Below, piece after piece: positions 1-12,128 of a DNA stretch of 64,000 bases. The notes beneath the pieces are model-generated. The model saw only the letters and a list, made by a program, of their open reading frames with translations. It was not told where the DNA came from and did no database searches. This DNA is from Omphiscola glabra (Eukaryota > Mollusca > Gastropoda > Lymnaeidae): the NCBI GenBank assembly GCA_964017045.1, contig OZ024802.1, positions 10,366,435 through 10,430,434 on the forward strand, read 5' to 3'. Positions within the stretch are counted from its first letter, which is position 1. Each line of letters starts with the position of its first letter. Both the position numbers and the translations under genes were made by a program.

Positions 1-436
1 TGCTACAATGGTCTTAATATGACTGAGGTATAGTTTATCAATGGTCCATTGGTTGCATTTGTTAATTTTTAAAACTCATTTTGCATTAGTGAAAAGTAAA
101 TAAGTTAAGTTTTATTGGTATTATTTATTGAACAGATGTTGTAAGTTAAATTTTTAGCTTATAAATATTAACTTTAATAAATTAAAATGTTTTAAATACT
201 GAAACATAGAGATCTGTGTCTTTGAAAACCTCAGAGTCATAATTACTTTTTTATAACATTTATTTATAATTTATGTAGGTGTATATATAAAATTGTCCCA
301 GTATGTATATTTATTATATATATTATTAGTGTTTAGTTAGCAGTTTAGATGGAAAGCCTATGTTTTGCAAAATAACACTCAATATATCACTCTTCACAAT
401 GATGACCCGATTCATACAATTCAAATTCTTTTACAG
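1..436 (+). other. Intron of the SNRPA-like gene
   Basis: AT-rich sequence ending in a polypyrimidine tract and the acceptor TTTTACAG at 429-436. I see no upstream exon of the gene in these bases. The apparent open frame that begins at 365 is intron sequence read into the exon. Confidence 0.7.
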
Positions 437-2520
437 AGAATTCAATTTGCCAAAAAAGACTCAGAAGTAATCGCCAAATTAAAAGGAACTTATGTTGAAC
501 AGCCTAAAAGGACAAGAGAAAAACATGATGAAGAGGGGGGGAAGCGCAAGAAGAAGTCCAGGCAATACATTTTTTTAAAGTTATTCTTTTTTCTTTTCAA
601 ATTCCTCATACTTATTCTTTTTAAACTCCTGAACTGTAAATATTTTTACAACCATTATATTACTCTTTTCTCAGGTCTCAGGCAGTTTCTGATTCTGGTC
701 AAGGTCCTCAGGCCCCACAAGGCCCACCACCTCAAATAACACCGAGACGTAAGTACACTTAAAGTACATATACTTAAAAATCAATCAAACTTTTAGCACT
801 GAATTATAGGACTTTGGTACTTTTGTCCATAAAATTTGCATTCTTATTTTTGGCTTGATCAAAAAGAGGACTGTTGAATGTGTTCAAATTGATGCATTAA
901 CATATGGCTAAACTGGATAAGAAAGGGTTACCATTTAGTTTAATTTGACAAAAATGTGAATTAAATATTTTTAGCACTGGGTGTTTAAGTAACAGTGCTT
1001 ATAACTCGATCAATGCAAAACAGTTGGATGACTTTAAAATTTTTTAAATATTTTTAACTTCCAATTAATGGATTTAATGTATTATAATTTTATTAATTTC
1101 AGCACCACCACAACTGAACCCTGCAGCACCTAATGCACCTTCGACATTGCCACAAACTGCACCTCCAGCTATTAGTGCTATCCCAGAGCAGCCACCAAAT
1201 CAAATCTTGTTTATCACTAATTTACCAGAAGAGACCACTGAAATGATGCTGTGCATGCTTTTTAACCAGTGAGTTTATGTTTAATTTGTATCTATAGTAT
1301 AATTAGTTTTAACATAGTTTCCACACAGACTGGAAAATGAAAAATATTTTAACATTCTTTAAATAATTTTGCTGGTCGTGAAAACAGGGAAAATTTTCAT
1401 TCTATTAATATTAAGAAAATTGTCTGGCTACTCTGGAATGTTTAAAATTTCAAGGAACAAAAATTAAATAAATTGGGATTCCATGAAAATTGACGTTAAT
1501 GACAAATGTAGCCCTTCCAATGTCAAGGATTTTGCCACACTACTAGTGGTTTCCCATTAACGGCGCAAGCACTTTCAGTACAGGTTTTGGAAATGAAATT
1601 TTGTACCGAACGGCTTTACAGAGGAAAAAAATGTTTAATAAACTTCGTTCATCTGTCCAGTTAGCTTTATCCTTCCTTAATTGTCCACTTCTGCAACTTC
1701 TTAGTCAAGCTCTCTACTTGTGTGTCCAAATAACTAAACCCTGATTTGAAATATTTTAAAGACACTAAAGTTTATTCTCTCAAATTATCCATTTTCATCG
1801 CAGAAGAAAATTTTGACTCCGTATATGAAAAGATGCTTTCCGCATGGAGTTGATATATGTATGTTCTAAAATGCCCCCAAGAACAAATATGCAAAAATAT
1901 GACAAAGTTTCCCTTGTATTTAAAAAGTGAAAAAAAAATTTGCACTTAAAAAGTGAACAACTTTTCAAGTCTAAGTATATTGATAAATTGCAATTGCTAG
2001 GAAGTTTAATAAATATTTACATGCATACACATTTATTGCTTAATTTTTTTTAACTGTGCTGTATTTCAATATTGTTTTTATATTATCAACAAAAGTGTGG
2101 CATTGTGGTAGTGAGGAATTTTTTAATTTTTATTTGGGGAAAACCGGTATGGAATTATTTTTTTTTAATGTGGGAACCCCTTTTTTTAACATAAAGAATG
2201 ATAGCTATTTTTAAAAAAACATTATTTTATAAACTTTGGAACATCTCTGAATTTTTTCAAAGAATATTTGATTATTCTAATTATCTGACCGAAGTTGTAG
2301 ATCATTTTATTTTGGTACTGCTATTATTCCACATTAATTATTTATGCCTCAAATGTTAAGGTTTCCTGGATTTAAAGAAGTACGTTTGGTGCCTGGACGA
2401 CATGATATTGCCTTTGTGGAATTCGAAACTGATGTGCAAGCTGGAGCTGCTAAGGATGCATTGCAGAGTTTCAAGATCACACCAACCAATGCCATGAAGA
2501 TTACATTTGCCAAGAAATAA
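437..2520 (+). CDS. SNRPA: U1A/U2B''-type snRNP protein (SNRPA/SNF), 3' exons only
   Basis: RNA-binding protein of the U1 (and in many invertebrates also U2) snRNP, which binds a stem-loop of the snRNA through RRM domains. Four exons are visible: 437-561, 675-748, 1103-1268 and 2361-2520, together 174 codons plus TAA. The first codes for the end of RRM1 ([20 protein letters not shown]) and the basic linker. The next two code for a proline/glutamine-rich linker and the start of RRM2 (RNP2 is ILFITNL). The last codes for RNP1 and the C-terminus ([12 protein letters not shown], ending TFAKK). Phases join cleanly across all introns. The first intron uses a GC donor (AG|GCAATA at 562). The N-terminal half of RRM1 and the start codon must lie before base 1. 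A donor-like site follows the stop and an acceptor precedes a pyrimidine-flanked segment near 2892, so the 3' UTR may be spliced. AATAAA occurs at 2953 and 3391. SNRPA versus SNRPB2 cannot be separated because invertebrates often have one SNF gene. Confidence 0.95.
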
Positions 2521-4707
2521 TTATTTGGTAAAAAAGTGGTCTTTTTTTGTTCTCAATATTAATTTAAATACTACCAGGTATCTTTACTTTTAAATATCTT
2601 GAAATTGAAAGATGGTAATAAATTTTTTTTTACATGTTTTAAAATGTCGTGTAGTATTTAGTAATACTAATACCTGTAGTAATAGTTTATTTGCAAAGTT
2701 TTTTACTTCACGCTTTATATCCAAATACTGTTGCATGTTATAGTAAAGAAGCAGATAAGGTTGTGGATATAAAAATTTAGTAAATGAAAAAATATTTGCA
2801 TAGTGCGGATATAGTTTCAAACTATAATATTTTTGTTTGCCTGTGTTAAAAAAATAAGGGGGATTTTACTTAATTTTTAAATATTTTTCAGGCTTTCTCA
2901 AGGACACCAGATTTGGCTTTGGCAGGTAAACTGGCAGGTAATTTAGTGTGTGAATAAATATCCTGGCCTGCCCTTAGCAGCTGTATTTCAGCATTGCACC
3001 TTTGTCATAAATTGCAAATGATTCACCTGCTAGTTTTTCTGTCAGCCTTAATTTAATTATGTAAGATGTGTCTGCTAGTAACAGAGTGATTGTATGGGCA
3101 ATCACTGCATAGCCATAGACATTTGCATTTTAGAGACATTGCACACTGGCTGATAATCAGCAGCATTGCACTTCTTTGGGCAGATATACTGGGACTCGGA
3201 ATGATAGAAAGAATATTTTAAAATGTGTTAATCTGATTCAGAATTTTAAATTTCTTCTATTTCACACCAAGCAAGTAATCAGTTGTTTTAATTAGTAATC
3301 ATGTCAATGCAATCTAATCGTTTTTCTACTTTAAAAAATTAAATTTCAAGAGCTGAATTATTTTGTTATATTACATAAATATTTGTTTTTAATAAAATTC
3401 AAAATATTTGTTTTTTTTGTTTGCCGTTTCTTGTATTTTATTACTAGTTATTAAAGTGTGCATTGTATTGACTTGAATTGTAAGGTATTATGTAGACAAG
3501 ATCTAACAAAGGGAGTTGTCAGAGAGACAGATGCCCAACTTTTCACTGCTCTATTGCTGCTGGGTCCAGTTTTTTTTCCCCCCAAGATGCCTTTCATCAA
3601 ATTAACCATGAAATCATAGCTTTGTAAAAATGATATATATATATATGCTTTTTGACTCAAAACCATTTATTGTAATCTAAGAAGAGTACCTGTACTGCAA
3701 AGTACAAACAAATAACCATGTGACTATAAAATCACGGTACCGTACTGAATTATTGTTCTGCACTAGGTCGACTTAGTGTCAAGAACTGGTTTATAGAAAA
3801 TAATGTTTTGGTGTGATGTCTAGGGTATGATTCACCAGTTCACAAGAACAACACTAGAAGTAGAAGTGCGTAGTTCAATATTAATCTTTACTGGTACACT
3901 TTATTTTTAACTGCACAATTAGCACATGCTCATAACAAATAATACAATTCATCCAATTAGTGCTAACAAACTTAGCCAAAAGACATCCTACTAACAGGAT
4001 CACTGGACTACGCTGTCTTTCCTTTTACTCCCTGAGGCGTTCTGATGTTCACCCAAAACGCACATACCTTTTGTTCGCATGTGCCAGCCACTCTTTCACA
4101 TTCACACCTGGACTACTTTCATAAATTAGCTACCCTACTGGTACATTAACTAAAATCATCGGAGATTCTCTCCTTGTCATATAGATGTTGCATAATGTAA
4201 CTAACATTTCTCATTGCTGCACCACTGCAACCATTTGATTAAAATGGACATTTCTTAATGGTATCTCATCTATACATGTTTTTTACGATAGTTTTGAACT
4301 TGGTTAGGTACCATACCAAAGAAACACCAAAAACAGATTTCGATAAGATTGCTGAGCTTAGAAATATGAAATTTTTTTTATTCTTTAACTAAAAATTCAC
4401 ATTACTACATAATACATTGTTAAAATGTTTGATAATTGTACAAGTTTGAGGTGTTTTTAAAAAAATATTTAAATAAAGTTGTTTTTAATTAATTAAGGCA
4501 TAACAATATTAACAAGGCATTTTTAAAAGGAAATTATTTTGTAAGAATGCTACAACATAGAAAATAATTTGGTTCATTGCCCTCATAAAAATGTTCAAAA
4601 TATAAATTATAATTAATTATAAATTGTAATCAAAATATCACCAGTGTTAGTGTTACACATAAAATCATAAAAATAATTCATGGTGCGTTTACAATTACTA
4701 TTATTAG
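2521..4707. other. Convergent 3' regions of SNRPA-like gene and SCNM1
   Basis: Gap between two genes that face each other tail to tail. It holds the 3' UTR of the SNRPA-like gene (poly(A) signals AATAAA at 2953-2958 and 3391-3396) and of SCNM1 on the other strand (TTTATT, a minus-strand AATAAA, at 4377-4382). A short (AT)n run lies at about 3632-3646. No other coding sequence was recognised. Confidence 0.6.
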
Positions 4708-7700
4708 TTACAAGAGTGCAATCTGAAATGGAATATCTGGAGGTTCCTCATCAGAATCAAATTCAGCAGTTTCATCTTTTATCCATTTACCATCCCAGTC
4801 CCTTTTCCAACCAGACCTGAAAAAATTTAAGGTATTCAAATTAAGCTGAGACTAACTAAGATCACTAGTACTAAAACTATAAAAGTAAAAGAGTTAAAAT
4901 AACATATAAATAATTAGAAATGAAATCACATTTAGGCCAACTAAATAGTATAAAGGACATACACAAAAAAGTCACTGCTTCAGTGAGCTTTGAGGACACC
5001 TCCCAAAACACACCCCCACCCACCAGTTTATGGACTTATGAGGTCATGGAAAGTAAAAAAATGTGACAATGTTGTTTGTCAAGTTCAGTGGTTCCCAGAG
5101 CATACACTGAAGCTTTGTGTGCCATATTGGGCAGAGCCGTGAGGATTGGGGGTTGAGGGCTGTCGCCCGCAAGAGCCAAATCACCCCAGGCCCTGCTTAT
5201 CCTCAGCATGGCCCTGTCCTGGGTGCTTCTGCATTTTATCTCTACATTTCCATAATTTTATCTTTACATTTTTTATTCATCAATCCAATGGACATCTCAT
5301 CTAACGGTAGTGGTGCAAACAGTAGCTCTGAGAAAACCGCTTGAGTAACTACCGATACTGTTTCTAGACTTTAAGGATGATTATTGTAGAACTTGGGAAT
5401 AAATGTACGTCTTTTCTGCTGCAACCCCCCCCCCCCAGTCATATGCATGTGTAAAGCAAAATCAACAACCCGTCTCAGTGTGTCCTCATATGCTGCTGGT
5501 TATTAGAAGTACGGTAGCTAAAAATTTGAGGTTACAGTTTCATCAAAAGTATATGGGAAAGACATGTATGTAGCACCTCAAACTCAACTAGTATAGCTAC
5601 CTGTACCACCATCTCTAAAAAGCTATATCTATCCATCACTATCACTCTAAAGTCAAACTACATTTTGGATACTGGGGAACCTATTACTAATTACAATTTC
5701 AAAAAATATGAAATCTTATTCACCATGAACTTACCCTTGCAGCTGTCTTAGTTTATGAGTGACAGATGCCTGCTCTGTTGTTTTTGGACTGACTTTTTTA
5801 CATAAATCCTTCAACTTCAATTTGGGGGACTTGATGTTTGGTGATTGGCTTTTAAATGTCTTGTTAGCATACATCGAATGCTTTGATGGAGTTGAGGTAG
5901 GATGACTTGTATTTTTCACAGAGTATGCATGTTTACTCAATGTTTGACTTGTTGCAGCAGAAGTTTGAGATGAATCAAGGCTTAAATTTGAATTAATTGT
6001 TTGTGATGGTTTTGCATTTTGTTCATCTGCTTGTTTACTGGCTATGGTAAATTTAATGTGGACATGGTGTGCATCTTTGGACTGCATACATGCAGTCTTT
6101 AAATTAAGCCTATGCTTTGATTGATAAGGCACAATCCTTACAGGGGTTTCTGTATGACTTTCAAATATACTTTTTAGTTTATAGTCATGTATCACTGGAC
6201 CTGAAATTTGATTTTTGCACATATTTGCCCAATGAGAGAAACAACCAGAAATATCTGTTTTTGAGACATCTTTTGATGAGTTGGTGGCTTCATTGTTTCT
6301 AACTTTTGATTTTTTAACTCTAGAATCATAGGGGCTTGAAGTCAGAATTCCTTTGAAATCTTCTTTAGCCTGTGATGAAAGGAAATTTTTTTTTCCAAAC
6401 ATTAGTTACAAATTTATAATAAAAAGTGACCACTTTAACTATTTTAAGAAAGGCTCAGCCTTGGTTGATTAGCATTTTAATTTTTTCAACTTTCTTTGTT
6501 TCAAACATAAATTTTTATTGTATTGTATTATTTCAGTACCCAGTAAATTACTTTAATAAAAATAAAATTTCAAGTAATGCTCCTTGTACAAATGTATTTT
6601 GTACTTAAAACATTTTACAACTATAGTGAGTTAAATGAGTCACTGCTAAAACTTAATATATTTTATATCAAAAGCTGCACTAAATTTAAATAGACACAGA
6701 TACTAAATACTAAACTTGCGGCAAAATTTCCCCATTCAACAATTTTGTAAATTATTTTTCATAAAGCTTTTAGTAATGGTACATGCTCTCTTCATTGCAA
6801 ATTCTAGAAAAGTGGACTTATTAATTAAAATTAAAATAAATGATTGATAAAGAAAGTGCAAAATTTAGTATTAATGTTTAAAATTGTTTATGTAATAAAA
6901 TCAATGGAAAAAATTTTGATGCATGACAAAAAACTGACAGTGTTTATAGCTGTTGATCCATCTTTTAGAAATTGTTCCTGTTGCCTTATCGCTATGAGAT
7001 TTTTTAATTCCTTCTTTTTATTCATGAAAATTTCATAACCTGAAAAAAAATGAAGAAACACTGGATTATTTTCATTACCAGTATTACCAGGTATAAATAG
7101 AATTAAAATTTAAAAAAGACATTGAGTAAAGAATAATAAACTTATTATACAGGTACCATCACTGCATAGCTAGTACTAATACTAATAGTTTCTTGCTGCA
7201 ATATTGTTTTAAGAAATAAATACAAAAAATATAATGTCCATATCAAAAGGTAGGCCTACATTAGTTTTTAATTTATTTTCACACATACAGTAGAATTGAA
7301 ATACAATGTTTTGAACACTTATAATATTTCAGGAGTAAATGTACTAATAAAATCAACTAGTTTCCGCTACCGGTATTTTAAACATATAATATTAATACTA
7401 ATACAATTTCTAAGCCAGGCAATAATATGAAAATTTAAATGAAAAAAAACAACAATTCTTACAAGAAAGATGCTTTTTTCCATTGCGGTGAATGGATAGC
7501 ATGTTAACTGTGTCAAAAATAGGATTATGTTGACAGACTGTGCAGGCAAACCTAATTTAAACAAAATATTAAAAGATTAACATGAACTCCACTCAAAGAT
7601 AACATAAGATCCAAAAGTTGAATCATGAATAAGCTAGGGCTACAAATTAGAAGCAAAATGGCAGAACAAACAAATTTCCTGTGATATGTAAAAGTCTGTT

Positions 7701-10221
7701 AATTATTAACAGTAAAGTAAATACAATTGGAAACTCAATATTTTAAACAATATTTTATATTTGTACACTACTACTACTAATACTAATATCAATATCTAGT
7801 TATAACAAAGAGAAGAGTTTAGATAAACAATGATGACTTACTTGTGTATTTTTTTTTAACTGCTTACCTTCCATTGCATAGCAGTTTAGCCTCATCTTCT
7901 GGAATGTCTTCACTTAAAAGCTCTTTTATTCTTCTTTTCTGTGGAATGCAAGGCCTAAGTTAAATTTATTTTTAAGGGTTAAAAAGGTTTTTTTTGTTGG
8001 GTACTATACTTTATATACCGTAATATATATACGAACAAAAAATATTTTTTTTTAAAAGCGATATCTACTCTAATTCTAATTGAGTCTATTACTATTATAT
8101 TAGTATTATCGCACTAACAGTCAGTAGGTCTACACAATATGAGGAAAGTTATGAAAGTATTACAAAGAGGCCATCCATAAATGACTTCATGCATCTAGGG
8201 GTGAAGGGGGTCACATTTTTGAGTGTTTAAGCAATGGGATGTCACAATATAAAAGAGGAATATTCTTGAAAAAATAAATTGCACTTAACAACACTAGATT
8301 AAAGCCATTTTTAACATAACTTTTATTATTTTATTTTTAAAATAAGATCTCTGAGAGAATCAGTACCGTACAGGTATGCTATGTTTCAGAAATAGCACTT
8401 AATCAAGTTACAGGACTACAGGGAGGAGGAGATTCAGGGTGTAGTGACTTTGACTGACGTGAGAATCTATGTCGCAATGTAGAGATTGGAGTCATAGGCT
8501 ATCACGTGAAGTGAGATGGACAGAAAAATTTGACGGGAGGGGGTGTGTGATCTTAATAAATGTTCCAGGGCCGGGATTCTTAACCTTTTTTCAGCATTGC
8601 ATCCCCTCTCAGTTTCAAAGTATTTCTCGCAACCCCTCCACCTCCATATACGTTATATTGTAATAATTTTTTTTAATGAAAATAATGAAATAATTTATTT
8701 ATTGTTGTGTTATATGTTTAATTAACTTCCTATAAATAAGACAAATATACCTATGCAAGTACAAGTAACGAAGTGGCTATTGGTACCCGGGTACCAGAAG
8801 TGAGAGGTTGGGCGGTGAACGGTTGGGATGAAAAAACGATTTAAAATATTATTGTTGGGTTTGTAAGACCAAATGAGGTATCAAATGAAAGATAATTTAA
8901 TGTATTAAACGTTTGTAATCTAATTCTTCAGTTTTATTAAAATAAACTACCACAAATGACATCCGAATAGCATTGAGTCTAATGGTACCCAGGTGCGAAT
9001 GGCGGTGCTGCATGTCCGGGTCCATTTTGACTAATGACTAATGCTAATCGGATGTCATTTGTATAGTTTATTTTAGTTACAATGAAGAATTAAGTATATA
9101 TTAAAATTATTATGAATACAATAACTACTCGCATCATAGTGCCTAGTGGAATTGAGTTAAGCTGGTGTAAAAAAAAAAAAAAAAAAAGGTAACTTCTAAA
9201 AGTTGATGACCAAAACATTTACATTAAAATCTGTGGTCACTTTGTTTTGAAGATGCATTTAGCTATAGATATTAATTTATATTCAGTGGACATACAGATC
9301 CCAATATCACAGTCTGTCACTGGTAAAAATAAAGTTACTGGTGAAATTTAATGTGGTTTAAACTCTAAGTCGGATCAGCATAACACAAGTGTATTTAAAT
9401 AAGATTTAATTAACAAATGATGACATCACTTAAAAAACCCATGCAATTCATTTTTGAACAATTCATTACTCTTACTATGCCCAAATTAATTATGCTATGG
9501 CATGGGTGTCCTAAGATGTGCCTATCCTATGCCTAATTAAAAAAAGGAAGAAAAAAACTAGTAAACAAGTTTTTCAAATTCGATAAAGGACCAGAGAAAC
9601 ACTGAAAGTGAAAGTAATTAATTATAGTTAGAATTAAATTTAACATTACAAAAATAAATAACATACTCTAGTTCTAGCTTACTTCACTAAGGCCTAGTGA
9701 CTGTCACTATGAGTACTATGACTAGTCAGAAGTACAGTTAATTGGGCATCATTACCATTGAACTTGAATAATTGCCATAGTCATAGTCCATAACTACACA
9801 GTGAACAGAAGTGGTAGGTTATATTTGTGCGTTTTTTTAAAAATTTAACTGAACCCTCACTTGGCCCCTCCTTCACTAACTTTTTTCACCACATTTCGCT
9901 ATCTAATTAATTATTATTGTGTACTTGTTTGTCAGTGTTAACTCATTTGAAACATTTTAATTGTATCAATCAGTATCACTATGGGTAGTATCAGTGTTTT
10001 TTTAAAAATTAATAAATAATTAATATATATTAAATATTAGTAAATTAGTTATAAAATAGTTAAGATTCTAAGATACTTCTAAGTTCTAAACACTAATCTG
10101 AACGGATAGTAAATCCATAACATTCAGATATATTGTTCAACCAACACTAGATTTCAAACACAATTCTTACTCTCAATGTGGTAAGCAGATTAGTATCATT
10201 TCCTTCCCTTTTGAAAGACAT
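4708..10221 (-). CDS. SCNM1: SCNM1, zinc-finger protein of the minor spliceosome
   Basis: SCNM1 (sodium channel modifier 1) belongs to the U12-type spliceosome and helps recognise its 5' splice site. Six exons on the minus strand, in transcript order: 10221-10171, 7938-7868, 7551-7463, 7039-6939, 6369-5735 and 4816-4708 (TAA). They sum to 1056 bases, 351 codons plus stop, and every phase matches. The N-terminus is MSFKREGND, close to the human start. Exons 2 and 3 give IPEDEAKLLCNGRFACTVC and a C2H2-like finger (C..C, then H..NGKKH). The C-terminus is SGWKRDWDGKWIKDETAEF followed by DSDEEPPD, the strongest family signature. The middle is low-complexity, serine/lysine-rich and longer than in human (230 aa). 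The donor after exon 4 (GTCAGT) is weak, so that junction is the least certain. It diverges from CNOT4 and converges on the SNRPA-like gene. Confidence 0.93.
8167..8250 (+). mobile_element. Fragment of a CCATAAATGA-type MITE
   Basis: Begins GGCCATCCATAAATGACTTC followed by a purine-rich stretch, like the longer copy at 11804. Only the left end is clear; no matching right inverted repeat is seen. It lies in the first SCNM1 intron. Confidence 0.5.
8570..8690 (+). mobile_element. hAT-like terminal fragment
   Basis: The string CCGGGATTCTTAACCTTTTT followed by a C-rich segment looks like the left end of a hAT-type non-autonomous element (compare CAGTGGTTCTCAA ends elsewhere in the window). No partner end was found, so this is a weak call. 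Confidence 0.3.
8929..9096. repeat. Imperfect fold-back (about 50-bp arms)
   Basis: TAATTCTTCA at 8929 begins an arm that includes AAATGACATCCGAATAGCAT near 8955-8975. The opposite arm, with AATGCTAATCGGATGTCATT near 9041-9061, ends at TGAAGAATTA near 9094. The arms differ at several positions and enclose about 60 bases. It looks like a degraded fold-back transposon. No target duplication was identified. Confidence 0.6.
9140..9360 (-). mobile_element. Inverted fragment of the element seen at 25885-26080
   Basis: Reverse-complementing this stretch gives CCAGCTTAACTCAATTCCAC, a CTATAGATATTAAT core and a CAGTCTGTCACTGG segment, matching the right part of the nested element in the CNOT4 intron in sequence and order. 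A 19-base A run sits at 9169-9187. Confidence 0.5.
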
Positions 10222-10249
10222 TGCTTGCTAGTGGCACTAGCTGTACCCT

Positions 10250-10405
10250 TATGCTAGGATGGATTCCAAATTTAGACTTTCGCTACACTTCACGCGAGAT
10301 TACCTCATTTTCATCCGGGTATGACCATGGCTTTGCGCATGCGCACTGACAATTGTGTCGTCGTTGAGAGCTCAATAAGCAAAGCTTGAGAAATATAATT
10401 TCTAA
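10250..10405. promoter_or_regulatory. Likely SCNM1 promoter, possibly bidirectional with CNOT4, with NRF1-type palindrome
   Basis: A small CpG-containing patch just upstream of the SCNM1 start codon. It contains the palindrome TGCGCATGCGCA at 10334-10345, a full match to the NRF1 consensus that is common in promoters of housekeeping genes. On the plus strand a good donor (TCTAA|GTGAGT at 10405/10406) could end a noncoding first exon of CNOT4, whose first coding exon is preceded by an acceptor. The SCNM1 promoter role is well supported by position. The CNOT4 role is inference. Confidence 0.55.
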
Positions 10406-11079
10406 GTGAGTTGAAGTGGTTTTAACTCATATTCTGAGGTTTGTTTTGACAGTTTATGTACTACCTGTCTTCGTGTCTTTTATAACTGTATGTTGATATA
10501 ATCTATTAGACAATAAAACCCCCAGTTCTTCTCCCCCATGTCCTTGGGTAATCATCACAACATTCACTACTTTATCATGGAAGTCAGTTGACGAGTTGTA
10601 GATATTTGTAATCGCGTTAACTGTAAATGTCCCTACTATATTTTCATTTAAAACATGAATAAACTCTGAGTTGAATTTCAACATTCGCCCTAACATTTGT
10701 GTCTTTAAAAATATGTGTTGACCAGTATTGGTAATCACCCCCCTACCTCTTCCCCCCCCCCCTTTCCCCCATCCAAGTTCAACTTAAACTTTCACAGTTA
10801 TTAGAAACCCTCAACCACTTCTTCTAGTGTATAGTAGAGCAGGACCTACTTTGAACTCACCTACCACCTGAAACTGAATTAACACTGCTGCAATGTAGCT
10901 ACCATCTGAAGTACCTTAGTATCCCTGTTAGCCCGTAATTTTGTCAATGCAGTGTAGCAATCCAAATCCATGTCTTGTCAATGAGAATTTGTGTACACTA
11001 CTGAATAGTCCAAAATTGTACTGTACATGTTTCAATCTCACTTGGTCCAGATGGGTAAAAATTAATGTTTCCTGTCTAT

Positions 11080-11543
11080 CTGGCGCCGTCCTATCTCCAA
11101 GCGCTCATGGCGCCTTATGTACCCACTAGACAACTCCGCTAATCCGATAGTGGCAAACTGCGTGTTTGTCTTGAGACTTACGGAAAGCGCATGTTCGCAT
11201 TTGCTGGCCCAACCATTTGGAACACCCTTCCTGATGCTCTCAGAAACAGCCATACGCTGGAGTCCTTTGAAAGAAATTTAAAAACTCATCTATTTCGCTA
11301 ACACCTTCTGGGGTGAAGTTGTTTACCATCTTTTCCAGCTAGTTTTTATCTCCCAGATTTGTTTTTGTACCGCGCTTTGAGCCTTTGGGGATGAAGCGTG
11401 ATTTTTCAAATGAACTTTATTATTATTATTATCTTATCTTTTCCAGCTAGTTATTATCTCCCAGCTTTGTTTTTGTACCGCGCTTCGAGCCTTTGGGGAT
11501 GAAGCGTGATTTTTCAAATGAACTTTATTATTATTATTATCTT
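11080..11543 (+). mobile_element. 5'-truncated CR1/L2-like LINE with tandemly duplicated 3' end
   Basis: Closely similar to the 3' part of the LINE at 35577-36470. It codes, with breaks, for the C-terminal peptide of the polymerase ORF (APSYLQALM, then YGKRMFAFAGPTIWNTLPDA), followed by a 3' UTR ending in a TTA-repeat tail. The last 108 bases occur twice in tandem: 11328-11435 and 11436-11543, each ending AACTTTATTATTATTATTAT. The 5' truncation is typical of LINE insertion. The extra 3' unit is unusual. Confidence 0.8.
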
Positions 11544-11803
11544 AGATACTTTTGAAGCCATTGTAATTATTAGAACTTGGTTGGTACCAAATTTCATATT
11601 TAACTAACCCTATGCCTATAGCCTATAATTCTATTTGTAAAATCTCTGTCAAGCTCTAAAAAGTCCAGCTTGTATCATTGAATTTGAATAAGTCCACTTA
11701 TTTAAATTTCAGGCCCCTGAAAATGAGGACTGGGCCAAAAGTAAATGTTCCAAATGCAACCTATAACCACCACCTTTTTTTTTTCCTATGAGAATATAGA
11801 TTA

Positions 11804-11972
11804 GATGCCATCCATAAATGATGTTGCGCACCTAGGGAGGAGGGTGGGGTCACGAACGTGCATGATAATGTATGGCTGAAGTGTCTAAATTGTGTCAATT
11901 TTGTGATGATGAGGGAGGAAGGAGGGTTCCAAATTTGTCCAAAGTAGCATGATGTAATTTATGGTTGGCCCC
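11804..11972 (+). mobile_element. MITE with CCATAAAT inverted repeats
   Basis: The left end GATGCCATCCATAAATGATG and the right end ATGTAATTTATGGTTGGCCC are imperfect inverted repeats around a GA-rich core that contains TTTTGTGATGATGAGGGAGG. A third, degraded relative lies near 33216-33345 and a left fragment at 8167. This sequence type is widespread in invertebrate genomes. The superfamily is not determined here. Confidence 0.65.
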
Positions 11973-12128
11973 ATAGATTCTACATGTAATATGCTAGAAT
12001 TTACTGTTAGCTATCTTCTCATCAGTACAATAACTTCCCCGTTACTAGGCATGACTAAGCTGTCCAGATATTTTGGATGAAAAGTATAAGACATTTAAAA
12101 GAAAGGACATTCAAGTAAGAAAAAATAC

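Noticed and set aside
365..739. Continuous 124-codon plus-strand frame
   Set aside because: Only 437-561 is exon; the rest is intron read-through. The true frame after the intron continues as [12 protein letters not shown] from 675.
10454..10738. 94-codon minus-strand frame
   Set aside because: No start context, domain, splice structure or similarity that I recognise; lies in repeat-rich intergenic DNA.
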